Source: Strobilurus pachycystidiatus (Eukaryota > Basidiomycota > Agaricomycetes > Agaricales > Physalacriaceae). From it: 64,000 nucleotides of DNA. Under the pieces are notes generated by a model, which was not told where the DNA came from, made no database searches, and saw only the letters and a list, made by a program, of their open reading frames with translations. Below, piece by piece: positions 36,930 to 46,537 of the stretch (position 1 is its first letter; each line of letters opens with the position of its first letter). The stretch lies in contig JAHLMK010000008.1 of the NCBI GenBank assembly GCA_019915135.1, positions 496,001 to 560,000 of the forward strand, given 5' to 3'. The position numbers and the translations under genes were made by a program.

Positions 36930-38452
36930 TAACCTCCGGCGGAGGTTCGCAAGTCTACCCCGACGCTCCGTTCCTTGCACAGATACACGGACTCTTGTTT
37001 ATTATGTTCTCCCCTTTTTCTAATGGAGATTTATTTGCGGTGTATAGTGCGTATAGTAGTTACAATAGTGCAGAAGCGTCGCCAATACATGTAAATTTTT
37101 GTATTAGAAGGATTGTTAATCATACACGAATGCAGTCTATCATACCCACCGATTCTTTGAGTGTTTCGAATGCCCACGTCGTGCTACTTGCGACATTGTC
37201 GTCGGTTGTGCAAGCAAGGATTCCATTCACAATGACAGTGAGCAGGACCGGGTTAGCCACGAGTGTCAACCGCCGATGCGTCATGCGTCCTCCAGTCTCG
37301 ACCATCGATCACTTTCACTCGACTTTCACTTGCTTTGTGCTTGAACGCCTACTCAAAAGTCTCTCAACCCCCTGATTCACGTCCTGCTCTAAGGATGCAT
37401 GTGAACGCTGTCCCATTCTCTGACACGGGCAGGCTTCGACACCCCAGAATAATCGTCGAGATACACATGATTCCTGGCCTTTGCTACAGATATTTTTGTG
37501 AGCACTCTTTACGACAAAGATTATCCGGTCATCTTTACCAGGTGTGAAGATGACATGGTCAATCAAGGTGAAAATGCCTCAATGCCTCTTCCATTCACTG
37601 TCGTTGACTCTGCCACTAGCCCGAGTGACACTAATCCAAAACGACTACCCATTACCTATTTCACCACAGCGCTCAGCGCCGATACAGGTCGTCGGTTATC
37701 TCTTTCCTGAATCGACCAACAGGCTCGTTTCAATAGCGGTAGGCTGAGTTTGAGATCTCCCAGTGGAAATCGGCGCGGAGTCCTGCAGAGTGCTTTGAAC
37801 TGCTTTCGGACTATCCTCAAAATCGGAGTATAGCGGAGCTCGGCAGAAAAGGACACGAAACTCTACATCGTTTGGGCTCTTTTCGGTCTGCCATCCTCCG
37901 AACTTTAGAGCCAGTCAGAGTCACAAGCAGGGTAATTCTTCACGTTTTCTGGACTCGATCTGACCAGCTCCGTTTTTGAGGATAGTCTGTAGAATTTCGG
38001 AATTACTCTGTAGGGCTCTGCGCCGTTTTTGACTGGGAATTTGAGAACCCGATCCCTGCAATATCAATTGCTAATCACTACGGAGTCAAAATGGGTTTCT
38101 TGACGCGCGACATATAGGTTCAGAGCGCAAAATTCTGGCCTCTAAACTCTCAAGGACATCTTTCCACGCATCATGAATGTCTCAGCATTGAGAGCGTTTC
38201 ACTGGACCTTTGAGAAAACCATCGACGCTGACAGTCCGATCCGAGGCGGTTGTAGGCTTCGGTGATGAAAACTCACCCGGGTTTATGCTCAGCAGCTTGC
38301 GACAAATCTACGGCGCTTTTACAGTAACGTCTCAGGGTACCGCGGACGAGCCCTATCTTCTCCATAGCCCGAGAGATCTGCAGGTGAGGCGATACTATAT
38401 TACATGACGGGAATTCGACGCGTCAAGGACCCTCGTCGACGAACTCGAGACC
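36930..38452. other. Intergenic, about 1.5 kb, between HOG1 and the DAO-like gene
   Basis: Short frames only, none with a recognisable family. T-rich tracts just after 36990 probably belong to the HOG1 3' region. I see no RNA gene or clear repeat. Confidence 0.4.
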
Positions 38453-40050
38453 ATGTCCTCCGAGTCTGTCTCGGTCCCGAACTTTTCTTTGACCCGCGTT
38501 GGCAGCGACCTTACGCTCCAGCACGGTCGTCCTGCGTCATTTCCCCCGGATACGCGAAGGAGGCGTGCCCTCGTCGTCGGCGGAGGCGTTACTGGGTTTA
38601 CCGTACAACCTCAAGGTTGCATTCCTTGATCCGTACTTGCGCTTCTCAAACAGACTGCTTGGACTCTTCTAGACGCCGGCTATGAGGTGACAGTCATCGC
38701 CGAGAGCTGGGCAGACCCCAAGAACAGAATCACGTCTCAGATCGCAGGAGCCTTGTAAGCCACCGTCCCCGTCCAATAACTTACCTAACCATCTACTCGA
38801 TCTCTATCTCTCAGATGGGAATGGCCGCCCGCCGTCTGTGGGAAGCACACCGACATTATATCCCTCCACCATTCCAAGCGTTGGTGCATGACCTCCTACC
38901 GTATTTTCGACCAGCTGCACGCGACGATGCCGCCCAATGAGTATTTCGATCACGGCGTCCGCATGCGCATGGCCAATTTCTTCTTTGACCAGGTCCTTGA
39001 AAGCATGCTAGATCGGGGCCAGCTTAACAAATACCAAGAGATTGCCTCGCACCACCCGGAGGTCAGAGACCATTTACAAGCCCCTCGACATACAACGATT
39101 GATCGAATCTAGATACGCGGCACTCGACGCGACGCCAACATTTTACGCGAGCACGCAGTCAATCAAATGACAGAGATGATCGACGCCTATCAGCACCTTG
39201 CGCCTGTGGTTGACACAGATGTGTATATGCACTGGCTTCGATTCGTTACTGTCTCCAAAGGTGCCGTCTTGGTCACTCGGCGGATCAACGGTGACCTCTT
39301 GGACCAGGAAGATCGACTTTTGACAGAGTACAGCGCGGACGTGATTGTGAACGCCACTGGTCTTGCAGGGCTCGAGCTAGCGGGAGACCCGTCCATCTAT
39401 CCTCTTCGAGGTGCTCTGATTCGAGTTGTCAATGACGGGCGAAGGTTCCCGAAGGTCACTGAGGCCCTGGCAGTCACCCACGACGACACGCGAGAAGAAG
39501 ATGAGGACATCGTGTTCATTGTACCCCGGAATGATGACATTCTGATCCTGGGAGGTAGGCGATCGTAGTACGCCTCCAGGATCGTAGCACTCACATATGC
39601 ACGATATACCTGATTAGGGCTGGCCCAACCACACAAATACGAGCGCGATCATCTGACGCTTGACAGCCCCGAGGTTGTGCGTATGCGACAGCGTTGCAAT
39701 AACTTTGTTCCGGGTTTAGAGAACGCAGAGTACGATTTAGATGCCCCTCTTGTGCAAGGCCTCCGGCCTTTCAGAGGCTCAAATGTGCGTGTAGAGAGGG
39801 AGCTGCGGCCCAAAAGGACGGTTCGATGAGTCGTATCATTCACTCATATGGACAAGGAGGAGCGGGATTTTCTCTTTCATTTAAATGTGCTAATGATGTG
39901 AGAGGGTTCTTGTTTCTCGCAGAGCTGAACTGACCTCCTCCTTAGGTACTGAGCTTGATTCATGAGTTGGAGCAAGGCGTCCCTCCATCGAAGATGAGCA
40001 TCTCAGCTTGCGGTAGCGGTAAAGTGTGTATGCTCTCTCGAAACTACTAG
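38453..40050 (+). CDS. D-amino-acid-oxidase-like FAD enzyme with probable frameshift
   Basis: FAD-dependent oxidoreductase of the DAO family. Starts MSSESVSVPNFSLTRVGSDL; the FAD motif ALVVGGGVTGFT is joined across an intron to TAWTLLDAGYEVTVIAESW. Then IAGALWEWPPAVCGKHTD, AYQHLAPVVDTDVYMHWL, ADVIVNATGLAGLELAGDPS, YPLRGALIRVVN and PFRGSNVRVERELRPKR follow. An intron (GTCAGA...AATCTAG) removes the apparent stop after the HHPE segment. Near 39827-39831 the frame RPKRTVR reaches a TGA, and the conserved continuation SRIIHSYGQGGAGFSLSF is in another frame with no intron to join them. One base appears to be missing (or two gained). A last exon gives VLSLIHELEQGV to stop at 40050. Either a recent pseudogene or a sequencing error; otherwise full length. 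Confidence 0.75.
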
Positions 40051-40343
40051 ACGATCTGAAATATTACTGATAGGGTTACTGAAGAAACATCCATCCTCAT
40101 AACTATCAAACCATTGCACGATCATTTTACTGTGCTCAGGTGGTGACAGAAGTACTCATCCTGAGTGCCTGTGCGATTGGTTAATCCGAACCAAATTCAA
40201 GGATGTCAAGCTTCGACATGGCTTTCTCTGTTCACCACCGTCATCGTCCTGAAGGTTCCTACTCCTCGGTGCAGCATGCTATCAAGATAGGCACACAGGA
40301 AATCATCAAGTACACGGTTCTTATGAGACCGATAATGCGAGTG

Positions 40344-42095
40344 CTATGGATATAGAATCACGTCCGGTCCGTTGAAGATATCAAACGGGATACAGAAGTA
40401 ATGCTGGTCATTCTCTTCCACAAAGGCGCGTCTCTCTTGGCTCATCTTTATCTCGATCTCGTCCACTTCATCATCGGACATCGCCCAGTCTACACAATCC
40501 AGTATGTAGGCGATAATTTCAGGGGGAAGCCGCCGCTGTAGATGATCATACATTGCCTGCTCTACCCATGCGATCTGTTGAGGACCGACAGTCGACGTCG
40601 ACGGAATCGGGGTGATATCAGGGTCAACCAGAGAGAAGGACACGATTCGTAGACGTCCCTCCTTCGATGGATCGACGAGTTTCATGTGAGTATGGCGTGA
40701 CTGATATATATTGGGGAACACGACGGAGAGTCCTTCGCGGATCGGCACCCCGCCGACGTATTGGTGACACGGATCGGCATCTCTGATACCCCACGTCCGC
40801 ATTGTGGCGCCGTTATCGCCTGCGTTGAAGCCTTTTGGAAAGGTGACCGCCATTCTGAAGTCAAGTGATACGGTTTCCAGATTCTCCTATAGATGGTTAG
40901 AAATCAGAGTATTTTGAGGATATCGGATAGTCAGCCTACCAACGAAGCATAATAGAATCCCGAGGCAACAATGCGTTCGTTCTTCATGCCTTGAACTGCC
41001 CAAGTGTCGACCGAAGTATCTGCACAATGTGGAGGCTACATGCCACTAACTTGAAATATGGACTACAATGCTTGACTGTGCCACATACCACTCGCAAGTC
41101 GTTTGCACCAAAGAAGACTTGCAATCGCCTCCCTTTGAGAGATACCGTATGCCGTCTTTGTTCTAATCCTCCGAGATATCCTTCTTCGGGAATGTCAGGA
41201 AGATTGATGGGTCGATTCGATAACCAGGTCCACATCTCCTTCTCATACATTGCCCAACCCTCCTCGTCGTCAGAGTGCTCTGGTTCATACGGTTCCTCCC
41301 ATTGAGAGTACCACGCCCGACCAAGTATGCGCTGGGGCAGCGGATTGACGCGATGCAGATCCGTAAGCGTGCGTTCGAATAAGGGGAGGAAGCCTGAAAG
41401 CGTTGCTTTGAGGAGCTCATAAAGCGTTTGGTAGGAAGGGTGAACATTGTTTATGTAGGAGAGTATCTCAACAGTGTATGAGGAAGAGACTTGGATGTCA
41501 GTAGGAAGTAGAGCGTATCGATGTGAGACGGAATATAGGTCCTCGAAGGGTTCAGGTATCGGGGAGTTGTTCAAAGACGACAGTGTTCGACCATACACAA
41601 GGGGAGAGCGGTACCGGCCAATCAAATGTTCTGCTACTGGTGATGAGCCTGCGAGCGCAGAGCGACTTTCCTCTGGTTTCAAAGAGGTGAGCTCCCGGTT
41701 CAGGTCGGTACACATCATGGGATCCAGAACGCTGTCGGACTCCCAAATGCGCTCAAAGCAAGAGACCTGACTGAACTCGAGAGTGTAAGAGATTGTGGCC
41801 GTAGTATACTGAAAAAAGTCATGCTCGCCAGTTATTTGGATTATCACGGAGAGCAGCATAGCTCGCCAATTCATCCAAGACATAGTTGACCTAGTGGACA
41901 CGTTCAAGGACGATAGTTCGAGTAATGGAATCCATTTGCCTGTTTTCCGTTGAGGATCACCTCAGTGGTCGTTGTAGACGGTAAGAGGACGTTCCAGACG
42001 CGATCACATGGGTCCCAGTGGCAGAGCTCTTGCTTCCCGACGTTGTATAGCCACCAGCCGGACTTGCGGCGAAGCTCGGCTGATAGCTGGCCCAT
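40344..42095 (-). CDS. DUF4246 family protein, N-terminus unresolved
   Basis: Fungal family of unknown function (DUF4246). Blocks seen: MGQLSAELRRKSGWW, VNYVLDELASYAALRDNPNN, QVSCFERIWESDSVL, SPLVYGRTL, HPSYQTLYELLKATLSGFLP, ISLKGRRLQV-type motif in TVSLKGRRLQVFFGANDLRV, a 53-base intron, then DTSVDTWAVQGMKNERIVAS, ETVSLDFRMAVTFPKGFNAG, GVPIREGLSVVFPNIYQSR, MKLVDPSKEGRLRIVSFSLV and VGPQQIAWVEQAM. The ATG at 42095 is a conservative start. Upstream, an exon from an ATG at 42293 could be spliced on, but the frame that leads into VIDLAMGQL carries two consecutive TAG codons (42116-42111). The join between RDNPNNWR and FSQVSC may use a GC-AG intron. The gene is probably real; the first third may be mis-modelled or decaying. 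Confidence 0.65.
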
Positions 42096-42367
42096 TGCCA
42101 AGTCAATGACCTACTACAGATGAGGAATCCGAACTTGCGCCGAAGGATTGGAACTGACAGTACGGGGATTGTCTGCAAAATAGAATGGAGGTCAATCGAG
42201 CATCATGTAGAATATGGTTAGACTACCACCAACGCCCCCAAGGTAACGTGTGCAATCATTGAAAGGATGCCTGTAGCCTCGGGAATCGGTCATGACGAGG
42301 GCTGATGGCGGTGACGGTCCAAGCTAGGCTCGTGACACCATCCGATTTTGTCAGCAACGGCAGGCGA

Positions 42368-42825
42368 GTAACTTCCAAAACCGGCTGGGCTCCCATGGCA
42401 CGATTTAGGCCTGGCCCGCCAAATGAGACGACCTGACTTCAACAAAATTTTCATTTTTTTCAAGAAAAAGTGCAAAATTACCTATACTCAAATGAATCTA
42501 ATGGTTCTGAATCCTCGAGATCTGAAGTCAGTTTGAGGGGTATTTTTCGAGAGTAAGACACTGTTACCATTGCTTGACTGCTTGTAACCTTCCGGATCAA
42601 GCAGTCAAGGTTAAGCTCGGGACTTCGACAAATTTTACAGTCCCAAAAATTGCCCCTTGAACCAATCGCAGTTCTCAACGTTTCACGACACGGGGATTCA
42701 TTTTCTTATAGGTGATTTTGCACTTTTTCTCAAAAAAATGAAAATTTTTGTTGAAGTCCCTACGTCTCATTTGGCGGGCCAGGCCAAAATCGTGCCATGG
42801 GGGCCCAGTCGGTTCAGGATGTTAC
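42368..42825. repeat. Foldback element: long imperfect inverted repeat
   Basis: The left arm 42368-42498 reads as the reverse complement of the right arm 42695-42825, about 131 bases each with scattered mismatches and small indels. Shared words include CCATGGCACGATTT, GGCCTGGCCCGCCAAATGAG, ACTTCAACAAAA, GAAAAAGTGCAAAAT and ACCTATA. The centre (42499-42694) keeps weaker symmetry and contains an inner hairpin, CTTGACTGCTTG at 42573-42584 with CAAGCAGTCAAG at 42598-42609. The whole 458 bases can therefore fold as one long hairpin. No transposase is inside. It fits a non-autonomous foldback or MITE-like element, or a locally duplicated inverted block. I could not identify a target-site duplication. 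Confidence 0.85.
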
Positions 42826-43002
42826 CACCGCCCCCAACCAAACAAACCAAACAATCGGTATTCGGTCCGGTCGGTAACATACTGAGCCGACTGGTATTAC
42901 GAGTCTAGGTCCAAGCAAGAGAAGGCCACTCGGGATCGGACCGCGCCAGCCGATCTTAACAACGCACCATCACCATCCCTACCCAAACTTCAAAGAGTAA
43001 CA

Positions 43003-43607
43003 ATGGTTGTACGTTGCTTCCTTGAGGAATCGCATATTACACTGCTCATCGCGCTTCCAGTACGAAATTCGCATGTCCAACTCCAAGAAAATGCCCTACT
43101 TCTTCAACACGGAAACACAGCAGTCGACTTGGGAGCCACCCGCTGGAATGACGCGCGAGGAGGTCCAGAAGCTGCCCGGGGTTCACTTCCTTACAGGTGG
43201 CAGCAAGCCTCCTGCCGGCCAGCAAGTACGGGCCAGCCATTTGCTCGTGAAACATAGCGGAAGTAGGCGGCCAGCTAGCTGGAAAGAGGTACGATCTAAG
43301 CCTCTCTTGCCAACTATATTTCTAAGTGGGATGCTTGCAGTCGAACATTACGCGCTCAAAGGAAGAGGCAATTGAAATTCTCAAAGGTTACCAGGCAGAG
43401 ATTGGTGGATCGGCCGCCAAGTTTGCGGAACTCGCCCAATTGCACTCGGATTGCTCATCGCACGAGAAGGGAGGAGACCTTGGGCCTTTTGGACGGGGTC
43501 AGATGCAGAAACCGTTTGAGGAAGCTGCCTTTGGACTGGAAGTAGGTCAGATGAGCGACATCATCTCCACGGATAGTGGCGTACATTTGGTGCTGAGGAC
43601 CGCATAG
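43003..43607 (+). CDS. ESS1: Peptidyl-prolyl cis/trans isomerase Pin1/Ess1
   Basis: Isomerises phospho-Ser/Thr-Pro bonds, classically in the RNA polymerase II C-terminal domain; nuclear and usually essential. The ATG lies on a 6-base first exon (ATGGTT), spliced to YEIRMSNSKKMPYFFNTETQ then QSTWEPPAGM, a WW domain in which the usual first Trp is Tyr while the second Trp is present. The linker leads to the rotamase domain: VRASHLLVKHSGSRRPASWK, an intron, SNITRSKEEAIEILKGY, FAELAQLHSDCSSHEKGGDL with the active-site Cys, GPFGRGQMQKPFEEAAFGL and TDSGVHLVLRTA-stop. The basic phosphate-binding Arg residues (SRR) and the catalytic Cys/His set are present. The foldback repeat ends 177 bases upstream. 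Confidence 0.93.
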
Positions 43608-43907
43608 TGTGGAGGATGACAGAGAGAACTCCGTAGATTGCAGCGTAATGCCCAACTACGGTCAAATAATGTACAAATAACGGAACCATACCCTGATTCT
43701 GGATTGCTCATTGTCATATTGCGCCACACCGTGAGCCCATATCTGGTTTGATGGCGGCGTTGTTTGCCGCTGATCGCCCCGCCGGAGACCCGCCTCCAAC
43801 AGTGTAACTTTTTGGGTGAGTATCTGTTTCACGAGCACACCATTAACTTATGTAAGCACCTTGCACTTAGCAAGCATCGAGCAAAATCCTCGAAGCTTTG
43901 CCCCATC

Positions 43908-45521
43908 ATGTCGATATCGACGCCCGAGGGGCTCTCTGCGCTTCCTCTGAACACCATTTTGCTCAGCTCTGCGCTGGGGCTCGTCTTGCTGCTCGTCTTC
44001 TTACGTTCTCGCATCCCTCTGCTGAGTAATGGGACACGCTCTGTTACCGCGGATGCTTCCGAGTCCCAGGCTGCGATTATCCAGCGGTCCCCACCTTCAC
44101 GGGTAGCTTCCATCGACCCAGAACGTTTAAAGGCAATGAATTTCGGATATGATAACGTCGTCGTCTCAAAGTTATTGATTCATCCCATAAAGGTATAGGC
44201 TTTTAAACTTTTCTTGCTTATCAAGTCTTGTCACTTAGACTCAAACGAACACTTAGAGCTGCCGCGGGATATCCGTACAAAGTGCGCGATATACGCCCGA
44301 AGGGCTTGAGGTAGGAACGCTATTCCATACGCGACGTACACTCAGGCGAAGAATAGAATGATAGGCTTTGGTGCGTGGTTGATGCTGAGACCAAGGTCGC
44401 AATCACAGCGCGGGAAGTCGCGAAGGTAAGACTCAAATCTGCCTGTTCGTGCCAATGATTGAATGAGGGTTTTTATCCAGATGGTCCTCGTAACGTCGCA
44501 AATACACATTGACGGAGATGTTCCGCACGGTGGCGTATTGAATATCTCTTTCCCTTCTGACTCTGGTTGCGAGTCGTTTGATGTGCCGCTCCGGCCGTCT
44601 GAGGCTACCTTGATGACCTGGCAATCGTACGAAACATTTTTTTCCCTCCGCTGGTACTCGTTCACCCATGTGTTGATGACAGGATCGAAGTAACACTCTG
44701 GAGCTCGACTGTTGATAGCCGCATCTGTGAGGCCATCTCACCAGAAATGAATGCGTCGAGTATCTTGTCCCGTTACTTTGGGAAATCAGTCCACTTGGTG
44801 TTCAAGGGGCCCCGACCGCGCGAGTGCGAGGGAACAGACGCATTTCCGGATCTCAAGGCCACGACGATCTATCAAGATGGCTATCCACTTCTGTTTCTTT
44901 CCGAAGAGAGCATGGGAGTTATCGAAACACAAATGCGAGGACAGGTAGGGAAGCAAGGGGTTGATGAACGGTGGAAGGCGGATCGATTGGTGATTGAAAG
45001 GTTGGTTTCCAATCGGTCTCTGTTCGGCGTTACACGTCTGGTAGCATGTGGAAGACTACATTGCAGCGCCGTATTCCTCTGGTCCACAATCAGCAGCTGA
45101 CACTCGTCTGTGTAGGTTTAGGCCTAACATCATCTTGCGTGGTGCGGGTCCATTTGCTGAGGATCTATGGGAAGAGATTGGGATCCACAATGGCGAGTCT
45201 GCCAGTGCCGATAGCTTTCTCGTCGTGTCCAAGTGTACACGATGTCTGGTGAGTCCCTGAACTCTGCTCTCATACGTCACCTAGACCCGTTCCTGACTTG
45301 CGATCGAGCTGCCCAATGTGTGCCCCGATAGTGGCGTCAGGGACAAGGCAGTGCCGTACAAGGTTTTAATGAAAGTGCGGATTGGTATCGACCCCAAGAA
45401 TAAATGGGCACCTTGCGTGGGATGCAACGGGGTACCGCTGACCAGTGGGACGGTGTCGGTAGGAGACAAGGTGGTCGTCAAGCGGATGTCAAGCAGTTTG
45501 ACGGGGGCTGGTGTGGTCTGA
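43908..45521 (+). CDS. MOSC-domain protein, mARC-like molybdenum enzyme
   Basis: Resembles mitochondrial amidoxime-reducing component and MOSC proteins that bind sulfurated molybdenum cofactor. MSISTPEGLSALPLNTILLS runs into a transmembrane anchor, SALGLVLLLVFLRSRIPLL. The MOSC N-terminal beta-barrel starts VVVSKLLIHPIKSCRGISV (spliced) and includes WLMLRPRS-type and VTLWSSTVDS strands. The MOSC domain has GTDAFPDLKATTIYQDGYPL, LLFLSEESMGVIE, ERFRPNIILRGAGPFAEDLW and SKCTRCLLPNVCPDSGV, whose second Cys is the expected molybdenum ligand, then GCNGVPLTSGTVSVGD. Stop at 45521. The start at 43908 follows an in-frame upstream region without conservation. Physiological substrate unknown; cytochrome b5 and its reductase are the usual partners, and MCR1 lies 9 kb away. 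Confidence 0.86.
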
Positions 45522-46537
45522 TAACAAGCTGCCTATGTTTGCATGAACGATGATTATGCTCAGAGTTACGGGAGTATCATGCCTGGAGCTTCAGAAGCAG
45601 AGATCTCGTGCGCTTCGCTAATCTATATTCATATTCAGTTGTAAACCGTCGCATACGCTGATTGAGGAACCTGTTCAAGAAAGATGCATGAATCCAGTGG
45701 GCTGTGCGTGCGTAGACTGCGCCCTACCCTGAGCCTGCTGCTATCGGAAGAGGCCCAAGGCCGTCAGACAGTGCGCTCAGCAATGGGAATAGCCACTAGC
45801 CACTAGTTCTAGTTCTTGCTCGAGAAACATCCACGATAGCGAAGATCCAGTTTCGAGCCTCAAGACGCGTTCCAGCTGCGAAAGTGGCATAACGAGTCAA
45901 TGCAGCCGAATGGTGTCCAGGCTAAACTACAGTATAAACTACCTGACCATTGCCGAGTCATTGGATCGTAGACAGATCAATGAGAGAGGGATTGTTTCTC
46001 CAACAAAGCATGAGAAAGTTAGTTGACAGCCGAGGGAAAGTGATTGAGGGAAAGTGAGTGCCAGGATTATCATTCGGAAGCGACGCAGTAGAGCTCGCAG
46101 GAGACACCAAGTTCACACATAAGTACCTGGGGCACAATCAGCTGTACGTAACGAGCTACGATAACTGATGGACTGATGCGTTGCACTGCGGGGTACACAT
46201 ATGCACCTGCGCCGAGTCGGGTGACTGCTTGGATTTCCGCATCCGCGGCCCGCGAAATCCAGACAGCAATGGCAGCCAGAGCTGGGCGGGCGCATAGAAT
46301 AAGACGAAGAAACAAGAATACTTGGGAACCGAAACTCGCGGTGGGGTCCATGTGGAAAGGCCAAGGTCCAAGAGGGCAGAGATCACGTGTCGAGCCCAAT
46401 TGGGTGGTGCCTGGCCTGAGGATACCCGAGCTTCGAGCTTGATCATTTCACCACATCAACGTCGTTCCAGACGCTGTGCTACGACGAGCCCCGGACTGCG
46501 CCATCTCTTGTCGGGCTGACGGCTGTCGGCCACTACT
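45522..46537. other. Intergenic, about 1 kb
   Basis: No convincing gene. Frames near 46070-46450 lack conserved blocks and run into the promoter of the following deubiquitinase gene. Confidence 0.4.
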
